A stretch of 64,000 nt of DNA, from NCBI GenBank assembly GCA_029204225.1, contig CM055104.1, positions 39,798,527 to 39,862,526 of the forward strand, written 5' to 3'. The notes beneath the pieces were generated by a model. That model did not search any database. It worked only from the letters and a program-made list of their open reading frames with translations, and was not told the DNA's origin. The translations under genes were made by a program, and so were the position numbers. The DNA is from Diphasiastrum complanatum (Eukaryota; Streptophyta; Lycopodiopsida; Lycopodiales; Lycopodiaceae). Below are positions 22,048-34,000 of this stretch, piece by piece (the first letter of the stretch is position 1; the number at the start of each line of letters is the position of its first letter).

Positions 22048-25000
22048 TATCTCCTGCCCAATCTGCATCTGTGTATCCTTCAAGAATATAGGCAGGTTGG
22101 TTGCCTCCATCACAGATACTAAGATGTTTTGTTGCTGGACATACTTCATGAACTTTATGAGTGTTTTTTAATGGGTTGAACCTGAATTCGATAGGAACTG
22201 GCTAAGTGAACTGATCGAGTATGCAAAGTCTAGTTGAGTGCATAGCATTGCATACATTAGTGAGCCGATAATGGAGTGAAATAAGTATTGTTTTATTTCC
22301 TCTTTTTCTTCCTCGGTTTGAGGGCATTGTTCCTTAAATAATTTCAGACTAGGGTCGAGTGGATAGTAGCTTGATTTATAGTTGGTCATCTCATGTTTTT
22401 CCAGCACATTAGTGAGATATCATTGTTGATTGATATAAATCTGTCTGTTGGAACGATTTTGATGAATCTGGATCTCAAGGTAGTAATGGGCTGGATCCAT
22501 ATCAATCATCTTGTACTCCTATGCTAGCATGCATTTCGTATCCTTCAATAAATTCAGATTGTTACTAAAAAGTAATGTATCATCTATATAAAGAGTGATG
22601 ACTATGAAGGAAGTAAAAACAGACTTGAAGTAAACATTCGAGTCTGCCAAGTTCGGAATAAAACCATTCTCGATTAGAAATGGATTGATTTTTTGAAACA
22701 GGCCTCTTGGTGACTGTTTCAGACCATACAGGCCTTGTGGATTTTGCACATAGGTGCTCTTTGCCCTTGAGCTCATATCCCTCTGTGCGACATATAGATC
22801 TCTTCGATAGTCCCATTGAGAAAGGCAGTCTGGACATCCATTTGGTGGACTTTGAGATCGGTTGTAGCTACAAAGGAGAGTAGTAGTCTAATCAAAGCAT
22901 GCTTAACGACAGGGCTGAAGGTCTCTGAATAATCCAGATCTAGAAACTGGGAGAAGCCTTTGGCAACAAGCCTGGCCTTGAATCGATTTAATCTTCCTTC
23001 AACATCATACTTCGCTTTGAATATCCATTTGATTCCAGATTTCGATCCTTTGGTAGCTCAGTAACAGTCCATGTTTGATTCTCGATGAGAGAATCGAATT
23101 CAGTGTCCATTGCAGCCTTCCATTGGTCAGCATCAGGTGTCGACATTGCCTTTGAAACAATGTTAGGTTCCTGCACAAAGTAGCAGGCTGGATCATCCAT
23201 GAATCAGAATGGAGGCTTTTTGGATCGGTTTGATCTTCTAAGATGAACTTCGATCCTCTGATATAGTTCGACTTCTGACTCTTGGAGCCGGTGTTGAGTT
23301 GCTGGTCAATCAGTTGTCGACTCTGGGATTTGAAGTCAATGTAGCTTTTTCCTTGTGGTCGAAGAATTGTTCTTTCAAAAAAATGACGTCTCTATTGGTG
23401 AATGATTTCTGAGTGTCTAGGTTGTAGAGCTTGTATGCTTTGTGGTCTAGGAAATAGCCAACAAAACTCAACTTTATGCTAGTGTCTTCCAACTTTTTTC
23501 TTAGATCAGCAGGGATCTGAGTGTAGGCTATGCATCCAAACACTCAAATATATTTGAGTGATGGTTTCAATCCTATCCACACTTCATAATGTGTCTTGCC
23601 ATTCAGGGCCTTTGTAATGGATCGATTTTATAGATAGGTGGCTATAGTAACAACTTTTGCCCGGAATTTCTTTGGAAGAGAGGCATGGGCCAGCATGCTC
23701 TTGGCACTTTCGATGAGTGTCTGATTCTTCCTCTCAACTACGCCATTGGACTGAGGTGAGTAGCTGGTTGTGTATTGCTGATGTATCCCATTGACCTTGT
23801 ACAAGTCCTTGAATTCGATGGAGTTAAATTCTCCCCCTCCATCAGTACGTACAGCCTTGATATTTCTCTGGGTCTGATTTTCAGCAGACGCCTTGAACTG
23901 CTTGAAGAACTTGAAAGTTGTAGATTTGTTATTCAGCCAATAAGTAACAATCATTCAAGAGAAGTTATCAATGAATGTTAGGAAATAGAGGGCTCCTATG
24001 GAAGTAGTCTGCACAGGCCACAAATGTCGCTATGTACAAGATCAAGCAAACCTTTGGAAGTATGAACCGAATCAAAAATAAAAAGAGTTCTAGCATGCTT
24101 TCTGATAATACAACTTTCACATGGAGAGGTTGGTTTGTTGTCAGAAGGAAGATCTTGCACTAGATTTTGAGTCGACATTTGCTGAATACTATTGAAGTTT
24201 AGATGGCCTAATCTAAAATGCCAAAGCATATCAGTCGATTCAGAAGTGGATGTATGAAGAGCTTGGCTATTTGTCGAATAGTAGTGACTAAGCTTGTAGA
24301 GATAGCCACATTGTCTACCGAAAGCTAAAACTTTCCTAGACTTATCGAGTATGGTGCAGCCCTCTGTATCGAATTCAACCATTCAACTAGAATCAGTGAT
24401 TCTGCTTATCGAAAGCAGATTCTTGGTAAGGTTAGGAACATGAAGAACGTCAAACAACAGCTTTACATCACCTATCTAGAACTTGATTTTGACTGTTCCT
24501 TCACCTTCGATAAAATGAGATGAGTTGTCTCCAAGTTGCACAACTCTTGAATGGGTGAATGGCTTGTAGCATTGGAACTAGTCTCGATGGTGAGTCATAT
24601 GTTGAGTTGCTCCACAGAGTCCAAGTACCAGAAATCGATATCCTGATGTTCTCCAACCTTGGTCATAAAGGCAGCTTCATCTTCCTCTTGTTGCTAGATC
24701 GAGTGACTGGTTGTAACAATATTGGCTTGCTATTGAAATTGCTTATTCTTCTTCTTCTTGTACTTTAAAGTTCGACAGTCCTTGATGAGATGACCAGTCC
24801 TCTTATAGTATTTACAGAATAACTTCTGTCTTTATTAAAATGATGAAGGCTCTGAAGTTGATGCTTCATTTGGTACAGTAGCTTGCTGCATGTTGCTCTT
24901 CCTATCAGGATAATCTGACTGTGTAGATCTCTTGTATCTGAACTTCTAATTTCTTTCTGAACTTCTAATTTCTTTCTGAATATAGCATTTGAGGATCCGA

Positions 25001-25574
25001 TCCTAAGCCTGAGGATGATGTAGTTCTTCCGATCTCCTCTTGTAGTAGCTTCAAAATTACTCTTGATAGAGTGAGGTGTTCCTGGGTCGAAATTGCCATG
25101 ACCCAATTTTCATAAACATCAAGTAGACTCGATAATAGAGTCATAACAACATCGGAATCTTTAATGACTGGTCCAGTTGCAGTCATCTGCTCCATAAAAA
25201 ATTTGAAAGTGTTGAGATGACTCAAAAGACTATCTGCTTCAGACATTCTTAGGGTGAAGAATTTTTTCCTCAAATAAAGTTTGGAAGTGACGTCCCTGAT
25301 ATTGTAAAGAGTTGCTAGAATGTCTCATGCATCCTTAGCAGTTTGAGCAGCTCATATATGATTGATTTGAGAGTCTTTGATATTGAGAATAATCATGGAA
25401 AATGCCTTGCCATCTCTCAATCTCCATTTGGTGATGATGGCTTTATCACCTTCTGGCTTGACCTATGTGTCGTCATCAACTGTGTCCCATAGTTCTTTGG
25501 CAAGTAGAACTACTTTCATCTTGAACTTCCAGAGGTGGTTTGTCGATCAGAGATAAACTAGAAGATGAATCCAT
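22048..25574 (-). mobile_element. Decayed Copia element C
   Basis: On the minus strand, in order: gag from an ATG at 25,574 (MDSSSSLSLID, then LRMSEADSLLSHLNTFKFFM at 24,965-25,273); a knuckle region near 24,780; GAG-pre-integrase (23,996-24,382, MLWHFRLGHLNFNS); integrase (23,628-23,954, VRTDGGGEF and VVERKNQT); reverse transcriptase (22,988-23,200, then 22,519-22,776 with LYIDDTLLFS) and RNase H up to about 22,048, where it is cut. The DD of the catalytic box survives, but at least eight frameshifts or stops separate the blocks. The same family recurs as the plus-strand element at 59,145-60,649, with near-identical stretches such as KEQCPQTE. Confidence 0.93.
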
Positions 25575-25708
25575 TCTGGTATAGAGTGAGAGATTGTAGG
25601 TAGAAACAATGATACCGTAATACTGTTGGTTGTGCACTTGCTGAACGATGTCTTGGTAGAAACAAGACTGATAACCTGCAATAGAAATGCAGATTACTAA
25701 ACCACCCG

Positions 25709-25719
25709 CTCTGATACCA
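25709..25719 (-). promoter_or_regulatory. Primer-binding site of Copia C
   Basis: The minus strand reads TGGTATCAGAG followed by CGGG directly beside the LTR start at 25,720, the initiator tRNA-Met type. Confidence 0.85.
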
Positions 25720-26250
25720 TGTAGTAAATAGGTGGGATAGCAGCGGAAGTAGAACAACGGACGGTTGTATATCGGAAGTGCAACAGTTACCAGCAATAAT
25801 CAAGATGAATAAACAATAGTAATCTTCAATAGAACAAAACAGTAGTGTGGACAAAAATGTACTCATGATAAAAATCAGAAGGTGAGTACATGGGCGTGAA
25901 GCTGATCGCAATTCAGTGAGGCGCATATATTTTAGAGATTTCATCTTTTATAGATAACTAGCTTAAAAAAACTTATTTACAAGGGAGACTCATTTGAAAG
26001 CGGCAAAGAGAATTCTTCATTACATTAAAAGGACACTAACCCATGGATTACTATATGGGACAAGTAGGTGAACTGCCATAAAGTCTTGGATCGACTTTTC
26101 CATGATGACGAAGTCAGATTTGTCGGCTTGGTCAGATTTTTCTGTTTGGTTAGATTTGTCGGCCTTGTCAGATTTGTTGGCTTGGTGAGATTTGTCAACT
26201 TGGTCAAATTTGTCGGCTTGATCAGATTTGTCGGTGTTTTTTTTTTTTTT
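25720..26250 (-). repeat. 5' LTR of Copia C, mosaic, with internal 'DKSDQADK' minisatellite
   Basis: It starts TGTAGTAAATAGG. The first 90 bases match the end of the LTR at 60,287-60,649 in reverse complement. The match resumes at about 26,088 (GACTTTTCCATGATGACGAAG) and runs through a short tandem repeat of about 9-12 bp words (TTGTCGGCTTGGTCAGA) at 26,108-26,235. Between them, 25,985-26,065 is a plus-strand scrap of Copia RNase H (HLKAAKRILHYIK). The outer edge of the LTR is lost in a poly-T run. Confidence 0.65.
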
Positions 26251-26900
26251 CAGGATGGTCCTCAAGAGAATGCACCATATCAATACATGCAGCTGTTATT
26301 TGGATAGACCGCAATTGCTCAATCTTCGTGTGAGGTAGAATATAAAACCGAAGGACGACATATCGGGTAAGGACAACAAATCATCTTACCAAGCCATGAC
26401 AGTCGACAACAATAGATCGAACACCAATGAGAGCCTAAATACAAACAAAAGATCAGGACACATTATCGAGTAGGGACGAACTATTGGGACCTCAGCTCGA
26501 CAAGCATGAAAATATAAATCTTCACGCTCAGTCGTAAAAAGGGACATACAGGAGAGAGACATGTTATTTAAACCTCTTTTGTAATAATCAATAAATCAAT
26601 CTTGTAATCTCACTTGGTATGATATATGTATTGGATCATCGTGAGAAGAGATATAGATGTAACGAGCAGTAGCTAGTTACAAGATACAAAGAATTAGCAG
26701 TGGCTAGTCTTACTCGTGAGAGAGAACACCTCTCTTGCACCGACATGCTGATATGGAAAACAGACAGCGCTAAAAAAGAATTGTTGTTGTACACTTCATT
26801 TCGATAATATAGACAAGTTACAACACTCTGCTCTATCATGTGCGTAATCTATGAATGAATTGCCATGCTTGCTAGTAGTAGATATCCTTCTGCTGTTTCT
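26251..26900 (+). mobile_element. RNase H scrap and LTR-like sequence of a D-type Copia
   Basis: Plus-strand 26,255-26,350 reads LLFG, stop, TAIAQSSCEVEYKT, a decayed RNase H block matching the VAQSSCKVEYVAT segment of the element at 40,300. Downstream, AAACCTCTTTTGTAAT and CTTGTAATCTCAC match the LTR at 37,416-38,049 in order and spacing. Borders are unclear. Confidence 0.45.
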
Positions 26901-28440
26901 CAGTTTATCTGATTAAACATTATCTGTTGTTCATAGATTTAATATCAAATTTGCAGTACCAATCCGTAGTTCGGAGGATGATTGATCGTGGAATGAAATA
27001 TTAGCTTTGCTCGCACAAATCAACTCCATCTGAACTTCAAACGAAATTGTCGTCTGAATCTGACAAACCACACATTCCAATTGTGGACAACAGAGCGATT
27101 TTAGACCACCAAATTTCGACAGTCCAAGTGCAAAGCAAAGAGGATGTATGCATAAAGATGAGGATGAGGCAAACCTCACTAAAAGGATGCTAAAACTTCA
27201 AGGGAGTGAATCCAGATCTAGGTCAATTTAGGTGGAGATGTAGGGTGCAAGGTCTACATTGGTTAAGACAAGTTGCTGATGAAAAGCAGAGCAAGAATTT
27301 TGATGGCGAGAAATATCGACACCTTTAACATGAAGACGACTGCAACTCGAACATGGAAATGGAACATGCAACATCGAGGCGAGGGGAGGAAGATAGAGAA
27401 ACCTGAGACATTGAAGGAGAGGAAGAAGCATGGTGATGAAGATGAGGTGGGTGGAGTAGCACCACATGACTGTAGGAATCAAACAAGGAATCCACAACAT
27501 CAAGGTGAGCCTCACGACGTGCGCAAGAAGAGGAAGCATGGGAGGTTAGTCTAAAGGTGAAGCATGTCTCTTTTCTCCACATCAAGTAGGAGGATTAATA
27601 TCTATGACTTTAGAGAAGAAAAAGATTATTGAGGAACCATATTGACAGTGAAAGAATCTACGCCTAGAAACAAAGCTTGAAAGTAGCATGATGCAAACAA
27701 AAAGGCTAAATCACACTGTAAAGCTGCTCATAAATTTGAAAGCTTCTCAAATTATCTAAAGGACACAATTACCTCAAGATCAAAAAACATGATTCTAAAC
27801 CAAAATTGATGATTTACCATCACTTCCTTAATGAGTATACACATAAAAACAAAGATTTATAGTTGATTTTACCACATAGAAGTGAGAAAATCTGGCTCTC
27901 CTACATCGATAATGCTACTAGCAAATGGTTGGCTCGAAAACACTTACTTGCAGCCATATTGGAGAAGAAAAACGAAGGGAGAAAGAGAACATGGACCACT
28001 AGGCGAGGTACTCCACAACTAATAGCATAGAAAGGAAACGAGAAAAATCATTGTTGTGAGAGAAAACACCTTCACCTTAGTAGATAAATGCTAGGTCGAA
28101 CTGGCAAAACTGCTAAGAACAAAGTAGAGGCAACATAGAAAGTGCATAGAACTTTGTTGAATGAAGACAGACAAGCCAGCAGCCACAAAAAAATACCACC
28201 TCCATCCCTAGCAAACAACAGTAGCATGCCTAAAAATCACTAACCAGAAGCGTCAAAAAAAACAATGACAATAGTCGACTGCAAGTACAAATTCTATGTC
28301 GAAAGGTGCATGTAAAAAAAAAAAAAACTTACGATAACAAAAAACATTAAAAAAATTAAAAAAATGAAATTACGGGCATAGAAGGCCCTTTCCGGCCTCA
28401 AGCTACCACCCTAGGACAAATGCCCTTCCTAAGCCAAATG
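26901..28440. other. Intergenic, no gene recognised
   Basis: Several short frames exist on both strands (for example 27,228-27,585 minus and 27,273-27,554 plus), but they overlap, have biased low-complexity composition and resemble no family. No RNA gene is visible. Confidence 0.4.
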
Positions 28441-28554
28441 CCCTCACCCAAAGGCCCCACCCCCCACCTTGTTCAACCATCGTTATTTGTGTGTGCAAAT
28501 TTGGGCCATGGAAGGGATGCTTAATGCTCGGGATCATGGAGAATCGAACCTGGG

Positions 28555-28925
28555 TGGGCTATGGGTGGGCGAGCGATGGAAGGAAGGAAGAAAGAATGGG
28601 AGCGATGGGTGGGCGAGCGATGGAAGGAAGGAAGAAAGAAGGAAAGAAAATGAAAGAATTCCTCCACAGCATTAGCAGCAGCAGCAGCAGCGATTTCATG
28701 CTGTTGATCGATCGAGAGTGTATCAATGAATGAAATCCATAATTCCTCCACAGCAGCAGCAATTTCATGCTGTTGATCGATCGGGAAAGCATCAATGAAT
28801 GAAAGAAAATCAATAGTTTCTTCGCAGCAGCAGCAGCAAGATCAATATTTCATGCTGTTGATCGATCGGGAATTTATGAATGAATGCATGAATATGGATG
28901 GATGATGAAATTCATTAATTTTTCC
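28555..28925 (+). repeat. Tandem repeats upstream of and overlapping the PPR start
   Basis: Two copies of a unit containing GGGTGGGCGAGCGATGGAAG lie at about 28,564-28,605 and 28,606-28,645. They are followed by three to four diverged copies of a unit of about 75-100 bp, each with a CAG-rich run and TTTCATGCTGTTGATCGATC (28,657, 28,741, 28,816, and a partial copy at 28,919). The last copy supplies the ATG and the alanine-coding GCA/GCT run of the PPR gene. In the 5' leader such repeats could affect translation; that is untested. Confidence 0.8.
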
Positions 28926-31058
28926 ACACAAGCAGCAGCAGCTGCTGCTGCTGTTGGCATTAGACCTGCAGCTTCATCTGTGAACCGTCGTGTGGCGGAG
29001 CTTCTGAACGAGAGGACTAGCTATGCCACACTGGCCTCGCTCTTGAAGCGCTGCAGTGAGGCCAAAGCCTTGTCCGATGGCAGGCTCGTGCATGCTCACA
29101 TCAAAAGCCTCAATTATGATCGCAAAACATTCTTAGGCAACTGGCTTGTGAAGATGTACAGCGATTGTGGGAGCATGAACGATGCCAAAGCGGTATTTGA
29201 TAGCTTACCTGTTCATAATTTAAGATCCTGGAATATTCTGATCAAAGCTTATGCTAAGAACGGCTATGGCAGAGAGGCATTGTCTTGTTTCCATCAAATG
29301 CAGCTCCAGGGCTTGAAGCCGAACCAGATCACTTTGGTCTCGGCGCTTGATGCCTGCGCCGGCCTTGCTGAGCTTGAGTTAGGGCAGGAAATACATGCTT
29401 CTATTGTGGAGGGTGGCTATGAAGCAGAGGTGATTGTTGGGACTGCGCTAGTGAATATGTATGGGAAGTGTGGGAGGGCAGAGGAGGCACTGGCTGTGTT
29501 TGACAAAATGCCGCAGAGAGATGTGGTTGCATGGAATGCTATTATTTCTGCATGTGCCCTAAACGGGAATGCCACAAAGGCTCTGTATTTGTTTAATCGC
29601 ATGCAGCTTTGCGGCATCAAGCCAAACCAGAGCACTTTTGTCTCTGCTCTTGATGCTTGTGCTGTCCAGGGTTTGCTTGACAAGGGTAAGCACATCCATG
29701 GCAGCATAGTTGAAGGTGGATATGAGGGTCAGGTGGTTGTGGCAACAGCCCTGATCAGTATGTATGGCAAATGTGGGAGTTTAGAAGAGGCAAGGAAAGT
29801 GTTTGCTAAAATGCCGCATCGGAATGTGATAACCTGGAACGCCATGATCGCAGCGTGCGCTCAGAATGGACAGGGTAAAGAGGCTTTGGATTGGTTCGAT
29901 CGAATGCAGCTCCAGCGCTTGAAGCCAAATCAGATCACATTCGTCTGTGTTCTTGACGCTTGCGCAAGCCTGGCAGCCCTTGAGATAGGACAAGAAATTC
30001 ATGCTGCCATTACAGAAGCTGGATATGAGGGGCATGTTTCTTACTATGATGGCCAGGTTGTGGTGGGAACGGCCCTCGTTAATATGTATGGCAAGTGCGG
30101 CAGCGTGGACGAAGCAAGGAGTGTGTTTAGTCGAATGCGCTATAGGAATGTGATCTCCTGGAATGCTATGATCTTGGCATGTGCTCAGAATGGGCAGGGT
30201 GAGGAAGCCCTGGATTTATTCAATGAAATGCAGCACCAGGGTATAAAGCCAGATCATATCACCTTCCTAGGCGTGCTTGCTGCTTGCAGCCACACTGGGC
30301 AGGTTGATAAGGCTAGACAGTTTTTCCAGTCGATGAGCAAAGACCATGGCATAGCGCAAAAGGTGGACCATTACGTGTGTCTGATTGATATTCTTGGGCG
30401 TGCAGGACATTTGGGTGAAGCAGAGCAGTTCATAAACACTATGCCAATTGAAAATGCTTCTGTCTGGTTGTGTCTGCTTGGTGCTTGCAGAGTTCATGGT
30501 GACGTGGAGCGTGGAGTACGTGCTGCAAATCGAGTCATCAAACTTGATCCAGAGAATGCTGCACCTTATGTACTCTTATCAAACATTTTGGCTGCAGCTG
30601 GAAGGTGGGATGATGCAAAAACTTTGAGATGCATTTGGAAGACTACTAGCTCAAAGCAGCAGCCTGAGCGTTGTTATATCGAGGTCAACAAAAAGGTGCA
30701 TGAGTTCATCGCTGCAGACATTTCACATCCTCAGATCCAGGATATAATTTCAGAATTAAAGCGGTTGAGTAAGCAGATTGAGGAAGCAGGACTACTAGTT
30801 GACACGGGATCAGTTTTTCATGAAAAAGACGAGGATATTGATTATTTCCACAGCGTGAAGCTTGCTATTGGTTTTGGACTGATTTGTACACCTCCTGGAA
30901 CAACCCTACGTATTACCAAGAATGCACAAATTTGCTCAAATTGTCATACTGCCACCAAAATTATTGCTCATGTCGTTCGCCGGAAAATAGTCATTAGGGA
31001 TGCAAATCGAATACATGCATTTGAGCATGGAAGCTGTTCATGCAAAGATTATTGGTAA
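28884..31058 (+). CDS. Pentatricopeptide-repeat protein, PLS class with E and DYW domains
   Basis: A 724-residue intronless gene, as is usual for plant PPR genes. Residues 1-45 form a basic, alanine-rich presequence that fits organelle import. Repeats fill about 46-525, with recurring units (NMYGKCG, VVAWNAIISACALNG, MQLQGLKPNQITFV). The E1/E2 region (about 526-630) carries CYIEVNKKVHEF. The DYW domain (about 634-724) has HSVKLAIGFGLI, PPGTTLRI, CSNC at 684-687 and ends GSCSCKDYW. PPR-DYW proteins bind organelle transcripts through their repeats and deaminate C to U. The deaminase motif is normally HxE, but here it is H656-S-V658, so the proton-shuttling Glu is missing while the zinc ligands H656, C684 and C687 and the C-terminal second zinc site remain. 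One repeat carries an extra EGHVSYYDG segment (about 382-390). The Met at 28,884 is chosen because it is the first in the frame. Function is probably RNA binding, perhaps with a partner deaminase. Confidence 0.95.
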   Translation: MHEYGWMMKFINFSTQAAAAAAAVGIRPAASSVNRRVAELLNERTSYATLASLLKRCSEAKALSDGRLVHAHIKSLNYDRKTFLGNWLVKMYSDCGSMNDAKAVFDSLPVHNLRSWNILIKAYAKNGYGREALSCFHQMQLQGLKPNQITLVSALDACAGLAELELGQEIHASIVEGGYEAEVIVGTALVNMYGKCGRAEEALAVFDKMPQRDVVAWNAIISACALNGNATKALYLFNRMQLCGIKPNQSTFVSALDACAVQGLLDKGKHIHGSIVEGGYEGQVVVATALISMYGKCGSLEEARKVFAKMPHRNVITWNAMIAACAQNGQGKEALDWFDRMQLQRLKPNQITFVCVLDACASLAALEIGQEIHAAITEAGYEGHVSYYDGQVVVGTALVNMYGKCGSVDEARSVFSRMRYRNVISWNAMILACAQNGQGEEALDLFNEMQHQGIKPDHITFLGVLAACSHTGQVDKARQFFQSMSKDHGIAQKVDHYVCLIDILGRAGHLGEAEQFINTMPIENASVWLCLLGACRVHGDVERGVRAANRVIKLDPENAAPYVLLSNILAAAGRWDDAKTLRCIWKTTSSKQQPERCYIEVNKKVHEFIAADISHPQIQDIISELKRLSKQIEEAGLLVDTGSVFHEKDEDIDYFHSVKLAIGFGLICTPPGTTLRITKNAQICSNCHTATKIIAHVVRRKIVIRDANRIHAFEHGSCSCKDYW

Positions 31059-31088
31059 GAGAATCTGCTAGCTCTGCATGGAAGAAGA

Positions 31089-31094
31089 AATAAA
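31089..31094 (+). promoter_or_regulatory. Possible polyadenylation signal of the PPR gene
   Basis: AATAAA lies 31 bases after the stop codon. It is a canonical near-upstream element, but plant polyadenylation signals are loose. Confidence 0.4.
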
Positions 31095-34000
31095 GGAGTG
31101 GTTGCAATTGTGCCATGTTTTGCATCCTTATCATAGTTTCATCTTTTCTTCTTAAGGACTAATTCCTTTCAAGTCTTAGTAGGTGCCAATAGAAAAGGTG
31201 AAACACTAGTATTGTTGTTGATAGAACTGTTGCAGCTTTGTTCTGCCAAGCACAATTGATGATTCTAATCTTTGCCCAGCAAAACGGGAAACATCCCTTG
31301 CAAACCAAGCATAAGAGGAGCCAAAGCTCATCGTTTCTTATCAAATTATTTTGGGAAATCGACCAAAATTGAATATTCGGTATGGAAACATGTTATTTTT
31401 TCCACTCAACATTTTGAAAATAAAGGAACAACAAGGCTAAGTTGAAGTCTGGAGGAAGCTTGACAACATGGTCAAATTACTTAGAAAAGATAATCTTTCT
31501 AATACTGGTGTCCTCCTAATTAAGAAATCAACGACCGAGTTTGTGGATGCAGTTAAAGACGCTTGGGGTGTAGATCACATTACACACTACGTGGTGAGCA
31601 GCTTCTCAATGTAACACTTAAATTTATAATTTCATTGCACACCTAATATGCTAATTCATCATGCATCATTTTTTGCAAGAACTTATGGCAGTTTAAGTAT
31701 ATGGTCATCACAGGGAATGGAGAAATCACATTGACAAGCTAGAGTAGCATTTCATTGAAATACACAACACGGTTGAACATCTTCAAAGAATAGTTAAATC
31801 ATCCGACTATTTCAATGGTTTTATAGACGTGTGCAAATTCGATACACAACTAGCTCAATAAATTATCAAAAATTTAGAAACACAAATTCATATGTGAAAA
31901 TGATGCATGTATTGTGTTATATCTCAAATACAAAAAAAAGTACAATCATTTCTTCTCTCCATCTTTAATGACCAACTTTGAAGTATGGTCATGGAGGAAT
32001 TTTTTTCTATCATATGGATCTATGAATTCTATAGATCTCCTCTTGCTTAAGTCTATGTATCCAGAGAGGACAGCTAGAGAAGTTGATCGTTTTGGAACTT
32101 CCTCAGCTACATAGCCAAAGATTTTTATAGCAATGTCTCTCTTTGCAAAAATATTTTATATACATTCTGGGGATATTTATGCCTGTTGAAAAAAAATGAC
32201 CGTGCTTTTATTGCCATTATTATTGTCTCTGCATTCAAAGAAAACTTTTCGTGATGAGGATGCTGATATTCAGAAACAGATATGAGTAGTGATTTCAAAG
32301 TTCAGTATGCAATGAAACCTTCTGCCACAGAGCACAGAGAAACATTAAACAGAACTCTAAGTCTGTCAACAGAATTTTTCCCTCCTGAAAAGGATAATAC
32401 CCACAACAAAGTATTCACAACAGGAGCTTTGAAAACCTGTAATAGTTACTCTTAAGGGTTTAACGATGATTGTAAATCGTGATAAGAAAGCTTGGAGGCA
32501 ACAACACCAGGTCCACAATTGGACTAATTGTGCACACATATTGGCAACTCAAGAAGTGTACCTTGTCATTAGCAGAAATAGTCACAGACCCGCAGTGACT
32601 GATAGCATGCCAAACAGCGCGTACAAAGGTGCAGTTTCTAGTCTGCATAAACTCAATTGACCTTTCAGAGAAAAAAAAGAGATAAATGAGTACTAAACAA
32701 GATACATTCAGCGATTGCCAGTAAGATGAGACCACACATGTCCACTCACTCAACCAAAAGACATAAACTCCTAACTCCTAATATGCTTCCCTTCACTTTG
32801 TCCTCATGTTGTGTATTTTCAAGGATGGCTGCTCCATGATTGTAGCTGATGTTAGTTAATGCCTGGTCACTACGTGGTACTTCTTCAAGTTATCATCCTA
32901 GATCATCATATATCTGACCAGCTTTACGAGTTACAGCAGCAACACAGCTCATTGATGTGTACATCTGATAAATTACAAGCCCATAAAGCCAGGAGTTAGA
33001 AGGATCAAAAAATATGTTTACAATGTGACAATGTGACACATTCCAATCTACGTAACATGGAGGACCTAGCTAGCAGGATCATGAAAAAAACCAAATAACA
33101 AAGGCAATCAAAGTTCTCAGCTGCTATACAACAGGGCTACAATGATAGCACATGATTACAGACTAAACAAGAAAAACTTGACACCTGTTCCATATCTTGC
33201 TGCGAATTGCACAAATTAGAAATACCTGGTACAGACCAGGACGTACAGTTGTATACTCTTCTCCACTTGTAGCATTCCAATTGTAGCTCAATCAAGGACA
33301 TCATGGTTGTAATGCAAAGGATTCTGGCCTTGTAAATATATTTTGAAGCTGATGCTCCCCCTTGGCAGAGTGAAATGATTTACATACATAATTCCCAACT
33401 GATTCAAATCAATACAAATTTGTGAGAGATTCCAATAGAGCATGGACTTTCTACAATCGCATAACATTGTTGGAAACATTGTACAAGCATTAGGAGGTAG
33501 TTGTATCAAGAAGACAACCTACAACCATAATAACTCCAAAAAAGTTTGGTGGTAAAAGTATGAAGCAAATGCAAGTAATTTGTTGCAACACCCTAGGTTG
33601 TTGACAATATATGTGACATCTATTGCTTCCAAGATATTATAATTGACAAGTAGATTGTGCACTAAAAAATGAATGCAAGTGGTGTTAACTTCCAAGGTGT
33701 ACACCCTTCTTACATCAATTATAAACAATCACATTATAGAGGGAAGAACATAAGCATTACTGAGATAGAGAGAATCACACAAAATGAAGTGCTCCTGAAT
33801 CTCTACCTCTAAAAAATACACAATTAACATGTCCAATCTTCCCGTGGGATGCCCCATAAGCAATGGTCTCCACCACAAGTTAATGGGAGGAAATTCAGAG
33901 TTGTCCCAGAGTGAATTTGATGCAATGTGAAAGTCCTAAATCCAATTACTGTGACAAGAACGAGAACCCAACTCCAAGAAATGAGTTGACCCTAGTTGGC

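Noticed and set aside
26020-26307. Frames with a repeated DKSDQADK-like peptide
   Set aside because: They are produced by the LTR minisatellite at 26,108-26,235; the same repeat occurs in the LTR at 60,287-60,649, outside any gene.
27228-27585. Overlapping frames on both strands upstream of the PPR gene
   Set aside because: Low-complexity His/Ser or Arg/Lys composition, mutually overlapping, no recognised domain and no splice context.
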